A DNA stretch of 64,000 nucleotides from CAWFQB01 sp965277875 (GCA_965277875.1 CBDIDV010000002.1:4464001-4528000); one strand, 5' to 3'. Positions 23,754-32,932 are shown, counted from the first letter of the stretch. Notes: generated by a model not told the origin, from the sequence alone. Translations and numbers: made by a program.

Positions 23754-24022
23754 CGCGTAGGCTGGCCTGCGGCGTTTTCCGCGTCAAAGCGGCGCGGCAT
23801 TCGCGCCCTTAAAGATTGTTCAGAAATTCACAAACTACTGTTTCATTGTACCGCATTTGACAGGCCAATAACAACTTGCACTCAGAAGGGAAACAGCAGA
23901 ACCTTTTGTCAGCAAAGAGGGCATTTAACTATGTATCGGTATCTTTTATGTTACGCGTCAGAAGATTTGCGCGTTCCTGAGAACTGACAACAGCGCCATG
24001 CCTGTCCACTTAAACAAAATGC
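23754..24022. other. Intergenic region upstream of nuoB
   Basis: About 270 bases with no supported gene. It must contain the nuoBI promoter on the minus strand, but I see no convincing -35/-10 pair. A short frame from the ATG at 23931 encodes only 18 residues and is not supported. Confidence 0.4.
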
Positions 24023-24051
24023 TTGACAGAGCATAAAGTTTTGCTTATAAT
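24023..24051 (+). promoter_or_regulatory. Consensus sigma-70 promoter
   Basis: TTGACA at 24023-24028 and TATAAT at 24046-24051 are exactly consensus with a 17-base spacer, the strongest promoter in the window. The first ATG downstream is only 11 bases after the -10, so the first product would be leaderless or nearly so. Confidence 0.9.
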
Positions 24052-24062
24052 GTCTAAGTCGC

Positions 24063-24224
24063 ATGACTACCGTGCTTGTTTGGGATGCGCGGGCGCGGTT
24101 TCCGATTATGAACAAGAATGAGGCTGTCACTTTGCTCAGGCGTGGGCTGGTATGCGTCGCGTTCTGCCCGTGTCCGCTGTTTCTGCTGAAGGGGGACGAA
24201 GATGACGTTGTATCTTGCGGGTAA
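24063..24224 (+). CDS. Tiny Cys-rich protein, first gene of a two-gene operon
   Basis: A 53-residue frame: MTTVLVWDARARFPIMNKNE, then LLRRGLVCVAFCPCPLFLLK and an acidic end. Three closely spaced cysteines (CVAFCPC) could bind a metal. It lies directly behind a consensus promoter with almost no leader, and the next gene starts inside its 3' end with its own AGGGGG Shine-Dalgarno sequence. No family is recognised. An alternative is that this stretch is simply the leader of the downstream gene. Confidence 0.5.
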   Translation: MTTVLVWDARARFPIMNKNEAVTLLRRGLVCVAFCPCPLFLLKGDEDDVVSCG

Positions 24225-24423
24225 CGAACCGTTCCATCTGCCCGAAGAGGAAGTCGGGCGTTTCGAGGCCGAGTATCAGGACTGGCTCAAATCGGGCCTG
24301 CCCTGCTGCGAATTTATCTACGACAAGGGCCACACCACCCATTATGTGCGCTACGACGCCATTACGCGCCGCGAGACCCGCCACTTCCATGCGGCAGGAG
24401 CGCCGCCGGGTAAAAGCGCCTGA
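24202..24423 (+). CDS. Small hypothetical protein, second gene of the operon
   Basis: A 73-residue protein (MTLYLAGNEPFHLPEEEVGR ... GLPCCEFIYDKGHTTHYVRY ... TRRETRHFHAAGAPPGKSA) containing a CC pair and many His residues. AAGGGGGACGAAG precedes the ATG. It overlaps the tiny upstream gene by 23 bases in another frame. A good hairpin terminator follows at 24508. The function is unknown; the His/Cys content suggests possible metal contact, which is speculative. Confidence 0.65.
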   Translation: MTLYLAGNEPFHLPEEEVGRFEAEYQDWLKSGLPCCEFIYDKGHTTHYVRYDAITRRETRHFHAAGAPPGKSA

Positions 24424-24507
24424 TTGCGCCACGTTCAACGTCAGCCTGCACAATCCGTTCGATCTTGCGCCGAATTATACAATACGGATTTTAGGCAGGG
24501 AGACAGC

Positions 24508-24545
24508 AAGCCCTGCGACAATCACAGTGATTGCCGCAGGGCTTT
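24508..24545 (+). terminator. Terminator hairpin of the small operon
   Basis: AAGCCCTGCG pairs with CGCAGGGCTT, with a further CAATCAC/GATTG stem inside, ending in TTTGTC. It lies 85 bases after the stop of the 73-residue gene. Confidence 0.75.
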
Positions 24546-24641
24546 GTCGTCAGTCTGACCGTATCAGGATACACAAGCCGCATTCGTCGATTGCCCTCTA
24601 CAACAGAAAGCCATGATATATCTCAAGAGGGCCATTGAATT

Positions 24642-24676
24642 ATTTGCGTTCACTCGCGTTCATTTGCGGCTATCCC
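24642..24676. repeat. Single period-9 arm
   Basis: Units of the type TTTGCGTTC, ACTCGCGTT, CATTTGCGG resemble the arms of the period-9 fold-back elements, but I see no matching opposite arm nearby. It lies just after the 3' end of the minus-strand outer-membrane protein gene. Confidence 0.45.
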
Positions 24677-24692
24677 CGCATCCTCTGCACGT

Positions 24693-27600
24693 TTAGAAGT
24701 GGCGGCTAAGGTCGAGAGTCGCACGCACTTCGCCGTGCAGGTCTTTGCCGTCCGCGTCCCTGCCGTCGTGGGTGCGGTACTCGGTGGCGAGCGACACGAA
24801 GTTGTCGGCCCCCAACTGCCGCTCGTAGGACACGCGCAGGCGATCCGAGCGGTCGCTGAACAGGCCGTACCCGTTCGACTCGCGGCTCAGGGCCAGCCCC
24901 CATTTGCTCTTTACGCCCAACGCGCCTTCATAGCCCACGCCCACGGCCCGCGTCCAGGTGCTTGTGGCCGGGTCGGGCTTGCCTAGCAGTTCGGGCTGAT
25001 GATTGTTCAGGCGGTAGAACAGGGACAGTTTCGATTGGGGCGTCAGGGCGCGCGATAAGGCCAGTTCGCCGGTCTCGGTCGGCTGCATCTCGCCCTTGTC
25101 GTTTTCGGGCAGAATGCTGTACGCATACGTCAGGCGCGTCTTCTTGAATAGCAGGGCGTCGGCCCCGAATTTGCGTACCTGATAGTCCTTGCCGTCCGCG
25201 AGGGTGCGTACCTTATAAAGAAAATTGCCGTGGAACCACCGCTGCGGGCCGGGATCGGTTTTGAACGAGTACGTGCGCGACGTGGTCTCGGTCAGGGTCT
25301 TGCCGTCCAGTTTGCTGAACCCGCCGTAATCTAAGAGAAACTCGTGTTTCCACAGTTTCCAGGCCGCATGTCCGGTCATGGTTTCGTTCTGCAATAGCCG
25401 CTTGTCGTTGAGCGAGGCGTACCCGGCCTTGATGGTCAATTCCCTTAGCGGGCCGAGGGTCAGCGGCTTGGCGTTGCCGATGCTGATGTCGGCCTGCTCG
25501 CGGGTGTTCTTGCCGTCGTCGTGCGTCTCGTCGAACTTGGCCGCGATGGTTATGTTCTTGCCCGGTTCCGACTTGATGCCCACCGAGACCGTGCTGCTGT
25601 CCGTCAGGCCCAGGATCGGCTTGTTGGCATTTTTCTTGTCCGCATCGGTTTTGTCCGCGCCCGCCACGCCGGCTGTTGCAGCGGTGTCGGCTGAAGTCGT
25701 TCTGTCGGCCTGAACCGTTTGGGACTTGTCCAGCACATCGGTCTGCGACTGGCCGAAGATGATGCTGAAGTTCTTTGTCGCCTTGAAATCCAGTTCCACG
25801 CTTTCCGTGCTGAGAATGCCGTCTTTCTTATCTTCCGTTTTGGTGTCCGCGTCGTCAAGTTTGCGGTCAATGTCGCGCCGCGCCACCTGAACCGTCAGGG
25901 CGTCCGTGGGCTTGGCGTGGATGTTGAACTCGATGGTGTTGTCGTACTTGCCGTTCGCGAACGCGATGCGTTTAGCCCCATAATCCAGGCCGACCCCGCG
26001 CTTGTCTTTGGGCGTTCCCAGGCTCAGGGCGTCGGCAATCGTGGTCTGCGTTTCCTTGCCTTTGTCCAGCAGGCGGGTCTCGTCACGCTGCGCGCTGAAC
26101 ACGGCGGTCTTGGTCAGCAGGTCTTTGAGGCCCAGGACGCTGTGCGTGGTTCCCGTTCGGGTCGCGTCGCCGATGGCTGCGCTTGCAGCTGTCGTCGGTA
26201 CGATTGGGCCTGCGGCCAATGCTGTCGCGTCCCCGGTTTTGGTGGTCAAGTCGTGATCCGTGCCGTAGGTAAAGGAAAGGAATTTCGTGGGCGCGAGTGT
26301 GAGGGTGCGGCGCGCGATGTCGTGGCGCAGTTTGTCTGCCGCGCTTTCGCCGGTATACGTGTAATTATCCAGGAGCAGCCCTTTGAGGCCGTCGAAATGT
26401 AAACTCGTGTCCTGGCTCGTGTAGCCCCGGTCGCGGCCCAGCGCCTGCTTGTCGGCGTCGGCAAGCCCCAGGTCATTCGCCCGCGTAAAATCCTTGTCGG
26501 AATGTGTTTGATTGGCGGCAAATTTCAAGCCCTTGAATTCCACCTGAAAAGTTTCGCGCTCGGCCCCGGCCTGCGCCTTTTGCCGCGCATCCGCGATCTT
26601 TTTCGCCTGGTCTGTTTTGTCGGCGTCGTCTTTGGTGTCTTTGGTCGCCTGCGTCACGGCTGCCGCAATCGCGTCCGTCGTTGCGGCAATGTGCAGGCGC
26701 GAAAAGCCGATCTTGGAGGTCTTGTCGGGCTGCCACAACAGGGACATCTGCTCGCGTTTCAGGCCGGTCTCTTTGCCGAACCCGGTTTTTTCCGCATCCA
26801 TAAGGTCGTTCAGGCGCTTGAAGCCGCTGGCTGCGCTTTGCTGCGACAGGGCGAAATGGAACTGCGCCGTATCGAAGCCGAGCGACTGCCGCGTGATGGC
26901 ATTCATGGGTTTTGCGCCTGCCACATTGCCCAAATTCGCTGACCCCGTTTTGTCGTTCTTGTCGCCGTTGTCCTGAATCTGGCTCCACGCAAACGACAGG
27001 CCGCGCGGCGTTTTGTCGCCCGCTTTGCCGCCTAACCCTATGCCGAAGCCCAGGCGCGTCAGTCCCTGCTCTTTTTCCAGCCGTGCCAGTTGTTCCGTGG
27101 CGGCCTTGTCCCCGGTCGCGCCCTGCTTCAATCCCGCAAACCCGGCGAACTGTCGGCTCACGTCCTGAAAGTCACCGGACAGGCGCAGCCCGCCCTGCTG
27201 TAATTGCAGACTCTGCGATAACAGATGCCCGCTGCCAAGCAGGGACGTGGAAGGAAGCGAGGCAGGCTTGCCCTTGACCGGGTCATTCATCACGTCGCGC
27301 CAGGACAGCGTGGCGTTCGGGGTGCGCTGCGTGTCGGCGAAATAGGCCAGTCCCGTGTAGCGCGAACTATCTTTCAGCCCGAACGCGCTGTCCAGGCGCA
27401 GGCCGTTCAGGGCGAGACTCAGGCCATCCGAGGGGCGAGTAGTCTGGCCGTACAGCAGGCTTAGACGCGTCTTCTCGGTCAGGCTCAGGCCCAGGCCCAG
27501 CCCTGCTTTGGCGGCGGGAGCGTCGGGCAGCCATCTGTACGACACGCTGACGGTTTCGGAAGCGCGAACGGGAGCGGCGAAAAACAGTGTGCCGCCGTCA

Positions 27601-28115
27601 CCATCCAGCCAGTAATCCTGACCGGAGACGAGCCGCCTGCCGCCGACATAGAGGCTGACCGAGGCGGGCAGAACGGCACTGTGCGCGAGGGTATAGCCGC
27701 TGCGCGTACCATTGCCGCTCAGAGATTCCATCGCGCCCACGCCGGGAGCGGTATTTGCGATTGTGGACGCGCCGCCGAAGCCGAGAACGTTCTGCGGTAT
27801 GTCCAGACGCTGCCCTTTTTCATCCAGCAGAGGCAGTAGGCCAGCAGGCGCATTCTTGCCTGTCGCAGTCGGTACGGTCTGTATGGCGGAAGCAGGAGCG
27901 GCAATCGGTGATGTTTGCGTCTGGGCGGCATTCGTGGCGGCAGGCGCGGCTGGCGGGGTCTGCGCCTGCGCCCCGGATAGCGCAGCGCCAAGTGCAAGCG
28001 TCAACAGACCCTGCGTGGACGCTGCCCATGCGCGCCTGCCCGCCGCAGATGCGGCGCGATGCGCGCGTAGAACGCGCTTTTTGCGTATTGTAGGTTGTGT
28101 CTGTCTTGCGTTCAT
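24693..28115 (-). CDS. Large predicted outer-membrane beta-barrel protein
   Basis: 1140 residues from ATG 28115. A basic start and hydrophobic stretch (GLLTLALGAALSGAQAQ) form a signal peptide, then an Ala/Pro/Thr-rich linker. A small beta module follows (SLYVGGRRLVSGQDYWLDGDGGTLFFAAPVRASETVSVSYRW). About 900 residues of alternating amphipathic strands come next, each about 10 residues long and broken by Lys/Asp-rich loops (for example DDADKTDQAKK). The chain ends in RATLDLSRHF with a terminal Phe, as in BAM-assembled barrels. The precise role is unknown (transport or surface scaffold). Confidence 0.7.
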   Translation of the reverse strand: MNARQTQPTIRKKRVLRAHRAASAAGRRAWAASTQGLLTLALGAALSGAQAQTPPAAPAATNAAQTQTSPIAAPASAIQTVPTATGKNAPAGLLPLLDEKGQRLDIPQNVLGFGGASTIANTAPGVGAMESLSGNGTRSGYTLAHSAVLPASVSLYVGGRRLVSGQDYWLDGDGGTLFFAAPVRASETVSVSYRWLPDAPAAKAGLGLGLSLTEKTRLSLLYGQTTRPSDGLSLALNGLRLDSAFGLKDSSRYTGLAYFADTQRTPNATLSWRDVMNDPVKGKPASLPSTSLLGSGHLLSQSLQLQQGGLRLSGDFQDVSRQFAGFAGLKQGATGDKAATEQLARLEKEQGLTRLGFGIGLGGKAGDKTPRGLSFAWSQIQDNGDKNDKTGSANLGNVAGAKPMNAITRQSLGFDTAQFHFALSQQSAASGFKRLNDLMDAEKTGFGKETGLKREQMSLLWQPDKTSKIGFSRLHIAATTDAIAAAVTQATKDTKDDADKTDQAKKIADARQKAQAGAERETFQVEFKGLKFAANQTHSDKDFTRANDLGLADADKQALGRDRGYTSQDTSLHFDGLKGLLLDNYTYTGESAADKLRHDIARRTLTLAPTKFLSFTYGTDHDLTTKTGDATALAAGPIVPTTAASAAIGDATRTGTTHSVLGLKDLLTKTAVFSAQRDETRLLDKGKETQTTIADALSLGTPKDKRGVGLDYGAKRIAFANGKYDNTIEFNIHAKPTDALTVQVARRDIDRKLDDADTKTEDKKDGILSTESVELDFKATKNFSIIFGQSQTDVLDKSQTVQADRTTSADTAATAGVAGADKTDADKKNANKPILGLTDSSTVSVGIKSEPGKNITIAAKFDETHDDGKNTREQADISIGNAKPLTLGPLRELTIKAGYASLNDKRLLQNETMTGHAAWKLWKHEFLLDYGGFSKLDGKTLTETTSRTYSFKTDPGPQRWFHGNFLYKVRTLADGKDYQVRKFGADALLFKKTRLTYAYSILPENDKGEMQPTETGELALSRALTPQSKLSLFYRLNNHQPELLGKPDPATSTWTRAVGVGYEGALGVKSKWGLALSRESNGYGLFSDRSDRLRVSYERQLGADNFVSLATEYRTHDGRDADGKDLHGEVRATLDLSRHF

Positions 28116-28194
28116 TGCAGTTAGTATCAGGCGCGGCAGGCGGGTAAAACATGTTGTAGTTACCCGTGTCCGCGCGTAAATCCCGAAAAAATTC

Positions 28195-28230
28195 AACAAA
28201 AAAGCGGTCGGGCGCTGATCGTCCGACCGC
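28195..28230 (-). terminator. Rho-independent terminator on the minus strand
   Basis: On the minus strand, GCGGTCGGACG, a short loop and CGCCCGACCGC are followed by TTTTTTG. It lies between the anti-sigma-like gene (ending 28310) and the outer-membrane protein gene (starting 28115), so the two are probably separate transcripts. Confidence 0.85.
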
Positions 28231-28309
28231 CTGCGTGACCATCCGGAGTCACAGGGTACGGCCTCGCGCGTCCGAAAGGGAGCGCGACGGCCATGTTCAG
28301 CATAAAATG

Positions 28310-29563
28310 TCAGTATTTCAAGGTCATTACGGGAACGTCGGCCTCGCGATGCGGCGTGACATCTGTGGCCGCCGCGCTGTAACGCATTGCGGCGGCATTG
28401 GCCTGCCGCACGATCTCGGAGGGTGACAGCAGATGTCGGGACGCGGGCGGCAGCTTGGCGAGCTGCAGCTTGCCGACGAGATGATGCGCGCTGCTGTCCG
28501 GGTTATCTCCATCCGTGGCGTCTGTAACAGCGCCGGCAGGCTGGCTGTCGTGGCTGGTGACGAACTTGCCATCGTCCAGGTTGTCGCCCTCGCCGCTCGC
28601 GGCCTCGTCCATGCGCGCAGTCACGGCGCGATGCTGTACCGTGGAGTCCATCATCGGGAACAGATTTTGCGTATACTGCGCGTCGTCACCGTCGGGTGTC
28701 GGCATCTTGGAGCGCTTGGGATGTGCCGGGAGTGAGGCGACTATTACACTCGTCCTCGCGGGAAGCGCGTCCGGTTTCTTCGCGATGGGCGAGGCCGGAC
28801 TGTCCGCAGCCTTCGCCGCCAACGGGCCGGTCGGAGCCGTATTCTGCGCGAGCGCAGGAACATGCGGCACACCGGCGTTTGCGCTCACGCTTACAGCGCC
28901 AGTCCGCGCCGTATTCGCAGCAATGATTTTGTCTCGGGCGGCTTCCGGTTTGGTGACGGCAGGCGGCGCGGGCGCACTGCTGGCCTGCATTGGGGCGAAC
29001 GCTGTCGGATCAGGCAGTTCGTACTTGAACGGCGCGGCATTCGGGCGGGACGCGGCGGGAGCGGTATGCGGATGCGCGACAGCGGCGACCGCCAGATTAT
29101 TCGCCTGTTGCGGCTCGCTGTGTCCCACATACACGCCGATCAGCAGGGCCGCAGCGGCCAATCCGCCGCCTGCCAGCGACAGGCGACCGACCGGGGCGAC
29201 AAACCGGCCCCGAAACGCGCCCCAGGCGAGGGCGGCGCGGCGGGCGAGCGGTACGCGCTGCGTGGTCTTCGCCAGGATAGCGCCGCGCAGATACGCGGGC
29301 GGCTCGACCTCGACGATGGAGCGTACCGCGCCGCCGGCCTGCCGCATAAACGCATAGGCGCGGACGTACTCGGCATCGTGGCGCAGCATCTGTTCCACCT
29401 GCGCGGCCTCGGCGGGCGCGGCTTCGCCGTCCGCGTACAGGCTGAGAAGTTCCCACAGCAGTTCGTCGTCGCCTGCGGGAGCATTGGACGGGCTGAGGGG
29501 ACGCGCCAATGCGCCGTCAAAATTTATATGGTTTTGTGTTTTGGTATCGAACTCGGCGGACAT
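28310..29563 (-). CDS. Anti-sigma-factor-like transmembrane protein, without adjacent sigma gene
   Basis: About 417 residues from the ATG at 29563 (GGAGAGG upstream). The N-terminal cytoplasmic part (ELLSLYADGEAAPAEAAQVEQMLRHDAEYVRAYAFMRQ ... PPAYLRGAILAKT) matches the short helical anti-sigma domain, though the HCC zinc motif is absent. One membrane segment follows (GGGLAAAALLIGVYVGH), then a long Ala/Pro-rich periplasmic region with no recognised fold. Such proteins usually follow an ECF sigma gene; here the upstream neighbour is a divergent RbsD-like gene. Confidence 0.65.
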   Translation of the reverse strand: MSAEFDTKTQNHINFDGALARPLSPSNAPAGDDELLWELLSLYADGEAAPAEAAQVEQMLRHDAEYVRAYAFMRQAGGAVRSIVEVEPPAYLRGAILAKTTQRVPLARRAALAWGAFRGRFVAPVGRLSLAGGGLAAAALLIGVYVGHSEPQQANNLAVAAVAHPHTAPAASRPNAAPFKYELPDPTAFAPMQASSAPAPPAVTKPEAARDKIIAANTARTGAVSVSANAGVPHVPALAQNTAPTGPLAAKAADSPASPIAKKPDALPARTSVIVASLPAHPKRSKMPTPDGDDAQYTQNLFPMMDSTVQHRAVTARMDEAASGEGDNLDDGKFVTSHDSQPAGAVTDATDGDNPDSSAHHLVGKLQLAKLPPASRHLLSPSEIVRQANAAAMRYSAAATDVTPHREADVPVMTLKY

Positions 29564-29821
29564 GCGCCTCTCCTCTATGACAACACTGCTCACACGCCGC
29601 GCCGGAGCCTGTACTGGCTTCGTTTGCCCATCGTGCGCGGCTTACTGCCCGGTATGACACGCAGGCCGCGCCGATGTTGCAAAAAAAGTTTAGCAAAGTC
29701 AAAGCAGGCGTCACAAGTGCAGAAAACAGGCGCAGGCCGCAAAAACACACAAGACGCGCAAAGAAATCAAAAGTAATAGAAAGTAATAGGAGGAGAGTCA
29801 CGGCCCGACAGCGGAACATAC

Positions 29822-29868
29822 CCATCAAACAACAAGCAACAAGCAACAAACGACAAACGACAAACATT
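29822..29868. repeat. Period-7 tract upstream of the RbsD-like gene
   Basis: Seven-base units CATCAAA, CAACAAG, CAACAAG, CAACAAA, CGACAAA, CGACAAA lie just before the Shine-Dalgarno sequence and ATG at 29883. The tract has the same unit family as the right arm of 2331-2425, but no inverted arm is seen here. Confidence 0.75.
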
Positions 29869-29882
29869 CAAGGACACCGAAG

Positions 29883-30302
29883 ATGCTGAAAACCTCCCTG
29901 CTTCACCCGGAGATACTGCGCGCCCTGGCCGGGGCGGGGCATGGCGCAACCGTGCTGATCGCGGACGGTAACTATCCCGCCTCTACGGGCGTCGCGGCTG
30001 GTGCCGCCCGCGTGTACCTGAACCTTGCCCCCGGCCTGATTACGGCCACGGACGCGCTGCGCGTATTGACAACTGCTATTCCCATCGAGGCCGCGCACGT
30101 CATGCAGACGGCAGACGGCACGGAGCCGCCCATCTGGGAGGAGTTCCGCGCCCTGCTGCCCGGACTCGCGCTCACCCCCGTCGAGCGTTTCGCCTTTTAC
30201 GACCTTGCCTCCCGTCCCCAGACGTGCCTTGTCATCGCCACGGGCGAGCAGCGCGTCTACGCCAACGTCCTGCTCACCATCGGTGTCGTCCCGCCGGAGT
30301 GA
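29883..30302 (+). CDS. RbsD/FucU family sugar mutarotase
   Basis: A 139-residue cytoplasmic protein. RbsD/FucU proteins interconvert anomers of ribose or fucose. Family features are LLHPEILRALAGAGHGATVLIADGNYPAST near the start (catalytic His in GHG and the Asp/Asn of ADGNYP) and a final TGEQRVYANVLLTIGV. Length is normal. AAGGACACCGAAG precedes the ATG. No sugar transporter or kinase is adjacent, so the sugar is unclear. Confidence 0.9.
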   Translation: MLKTSLLHPEILRALAGAGHGATVLIADGNYPASTGVAAGAARVYLNLAPGLITATDALRVLTTAIPIEAAHVMQTADGTEPPIWEEFRALLPGLALTPVERFAFYDLASRPQTCLVIATGEQRVYANVLLTIGVVPPE

Positions 30303-30510
30303 GCATACAGCAAAGAGAACACTTCTGACGGAACAGTTTATTGGCTGTACAGATGTTGACATTTGCTATGAGTCGTGTCAATATACGCACAATTAATGCT
30401 TATGGCCGTCTGCTTGCCTGCGCCATGTAGAAACAATTAGCTGTTCCGTCGGTGTCGCTGTACATTGGTTTAGGCTGTTCACATAGGCGTTACGAAAGGG
30501 TTCTGCAACA

Positions 30511-31471
30511 ATGTCTAACATGATGATACTGAAGGTTGACCGGCACAGCGTTGAACGCGGTGATACGAGCATTGTCGAACAATCACTCACGAACATTGGT
30601 GTGCTTGTAGGAGAACATCTGGCAGCGTTTCAGGGCAAATTTAGCATTGCGCTCGACGGGTATAACTTCGACCCTCGTGAGGTATACCAAATACCGGAAG
30701 CGCGGCGTTGGTGGCAGTTGCTTGATAAGCAGTTGCCACATCTACTTCCTTACCGACGACATGGGATTGCATAATATATATGCTCTGTGCATACTGGACT
30801 GTTCTCCAGGGTACACGCCGGCAGAAGTAGACCCTGATGAGATGCTTGACTTCGTGATTGACTGCTTGGTGGCGGTAGGAGAATTTTGTTGGCGCAGGGG
30901 CGTTGACCCTGAACCGATTGCGGAAAAACTCGCAAAACAGTACGATGTCGGGATTGACGCTAAAGAATTCTATGCAGATATGAAGTCTGACGCGCTCAAA
31001 GACGAAAGGCAGAATGTTGCCAACATACGGCCGGATTACGGATTGGCTATGCTCGAACGGTATGGCATACCAGAAGGCGTGACGGTTAGTTTCGCAGACT
31101 TTGCCCTGCCACACATTTCGTACATCGGATCAGGATCTTTTTCAACGCTTGTTGGCCTAGACATCGACAATGTAACTCATGCGCTTTCAGTTGACTTTAG
31201 CGCGGAACTGCTTGGCCGGATACTGAGTTTTGTGAACGATGGCAAAGCGCAGGAGGTACTGGATTGGACGGCGGCTGGATGTAAGCCGACAACGCTGGAA
31301 CTTGATGAGCCAATCCATTTCTCGGTTGTCTGCAAGTTTGGTTCGATCCAAGACAATGAAAAAGAACGTTATGTTCCCCTCATAGCTCAGGAGGTAGAGG
31401 CTCTTGGTGGTTTCTATCCAATGGAATACACTGCGGGGGCGAAACCTGTACAAACATCTCTTGATTTTTAA
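30511..31471 (+). pseudogene. DUF1817-like gene with a frameshift
   Basis: The first frame (30511-30774) gives MILKVDRHSVERGDTSIVEQ ... YNFDPREVYQIPEARRWWQLLDKQLP. At about 30735-30750 the natural continuation (HIYFLTDDMGLHNIYALCILD ...) is in the next frame, which runs to 31471. Together they form one ~320-residue protein that resembles the DUF1817 family known mainly from cyanobacteria, as I recall it. One base gained or lost explains it: natural mutation, sequencing error or programmed shift. I see no slippery run at the junction. The function of the family is unknown. Confidence 0.65.
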
Positions 31472-31539
31472 TGTGGAGCGGCAAACGAGTACAATGTTGG
31501 CCCGTTCAAAGTGTCTGTATTGCAGGGAGGTTTCAAATT

Positions 31540-32118
31540 ATGCGCGTTGACTTGTCTGGACACAAATTCATTTTTCCGCAACACTGCGCATGTTGCGGAG
31601 CCATGCCGCAAACCACTCTGGCAGCGTCCGCCAGCAGGTCAACCGGAACAAGGGTGGTACATACAACCTCCAAATCGTGGGATTTTCCGTATTGCGCCCA
31701 ATGTACCGAACATGTCCGCATTGCGAACAATGCGGCTTCTACAACAGCAATCATAGTTACAGTTTCGCTGATTATAGCGAGCTACCTCTACTTTATGACA
31801 TCCGTGCAGATCTTGGGCGGATTGGTAGCGGTTGCGGGCATTGTTGGCAGCATCTTCGCCTACAACAGCCTTATGACACAGGCTAACAATCTGTGTGGTC
31901 AAGGCTGTGCTTGCGTTAAGAGCGCCGTTGGCTATCTTGGATGGCAGGGTAGCTGCCACATGTTTGAGATTACCTCTCCTGGCTACGCGTCAGCTTTCAT
32001 GGTGGCAAACCAAAGCAAATTGGTTAATGTGCGCCCGGAGGTATGGCAGTGGTTGCAGGCAAATGGGTATGCAGCACCGCCGCATCAGCCACAAACCGCT
32101 CGGCGGCACATAAAGTAG
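31540..32118 (+). CDS. Membrane protein with N-terminal Cys-pair (zinc-ribbon-like) segment
   Basis: 192 residues from ATG 31540, with AGGGAGG 9 bases upstream. The N-terminal part has HCACCGAMP and, about 40 residues later, YCAQCTEH, spaced like a four-Cys zinc ribbon. Two membrane segments follow (AIIVTVSLIIASYLYFM and ILGGLVAVAGIVGSIFAY). A third region has the Cys-rich stretch LCGQGCACVK. The function is unknown. It follows the frameshifted DUF1817-like gene by about 70 bases. Confidence 0.65.
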   Translation: MRVDLSGHKFIFPQHCACCGAMPQTTLAASASRSTGTRVVHTTSKSWDFPYCAQCTEHVRIANNAASTTAIIVTVSLIIASYLYFMTSVQILGGLVAVAGIVGSIFAYNSLMTQANNLCGQGCACVKSAVGYLGWQGSCHMFEITSPGYASAFMVANQSKLVNVRPEVWQWLQANGYAAPPHQPQTARRHIK

Positions 32119-32179
32119 AGCTGAGTGCCACCAGCTATTATACTGCCGTGTGGCAAACAGCCGGAAAGAAAGAAGCGGC

Positions 32180-32812
32180 ATGGCTTACGCGGACTTTACC
32201 ATGAGCGGGATTTCGCGGCAGTTCAGCCTGACGCGGGACGAGCATACCCGCCTGTTTGACGATGTGCCGCCCGCCGCGCTCGATCCTGCTTTCATTCGCA
32301 GGCTTCAGGAAGACTCCAACATGGCGCTGCGGGTATCCACGGAAAAGGCGCGTTCGGAGTTTATCATCGCGCCCATACTGGCGGAAGCGCGCCGCATGAG
32401 CAGGCGCAAGTTCGGCCTGTTCTCCGGCGTGGATTTTGATGGTGATGCGTCGCAGGAACTGGCGGGCGCGTGTGATTGGATCATCACGCGCTCCAGCAGA
32501 CAGTTGTTTATCGAGACGCCTGTGTTCATGGTTGTGCAGGCGAAAAACGAGGACATGAAGCGGGGCTACGCGCAGTGCATCGCCGAAATGCTTGCCGCAC
32601 AAACGTTCAATGCGCGCGAAGGTACGCCGGTCGAAGTCGTGTACGGCGCGGTGACAATCGGGGACCGCTGGAAGTTTCTAAGGCTGCAAAACGCGCATGT
32701 GCAGATTGACGCTACAGATTACTACATTACGGACATCGCCAAAATTATGGGCATACTGCTGCATCTGGCCGCGCCGGAGATGAACGGCATTGCGCCGGTC
32801 GCCGCGCCGTAG
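32180..32812 (+). CDS. Predicted PD-(D/E)XK-fold protein
   Basis: About 210 residues from ATG 32180. The core reads SEFIIAPILAEAR, GACDWIITRS, then IETPVFMVVQAKNEDMKRGYAQCIAEMLAA. The Asp, Glu and (Q)xK pattern followed by a helix is that of restriction-endonuclease-like proteins found widely in cyanobacteria and relatives, usually annotated hypothetical. No methyltransferase or helicase partner is adjacent. Nuclease activity is an inference from the motif only. Confidence 0.6.
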   Translation: MAYADFTMSGISRQFSLTRDEHTRLFDDVPPAALDPAFIRRLQEDSNMALRVSTEKARSEFIIAPILAEARRMSRRKFGLFSGVDFDGDASQELAGACDWIITRSSRQLFIETPVFMVVQAKNEDMKRGYAQCIAEMLAAQTFNAREGTPVEVVYGAVTIGDRWKFLRLQNAHVQIDATDYYITDIAKIMGILLHLAAPEMNGIAPVAAP

Positions 32813-32849
32813 TAATTAACATCTCGCATTATGCAGGCCACCACTTCCA

Positions 32850-32932
32850 TGAGAGGTATTCGTCCGTAGGACGACCGGCCGCAGGCCCATGTATCCGGAA
32901 AAGAATCTAGATGGTATATCCCGGATACAGAC
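32850..32932. repeat. Dispersed three-hairpin repeat, copy 3
   Basis: It begins with ATGAGAGGTATTCGTCC like copy 2. GTCC-gta-GGAC and GGCC-gca-GGCC hairpins follow, then GTATCCGG and CCGGATAC as the third stem. That stem has a different sequence from copies 1 and 2 but still pairs. Confidence 0.75.
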
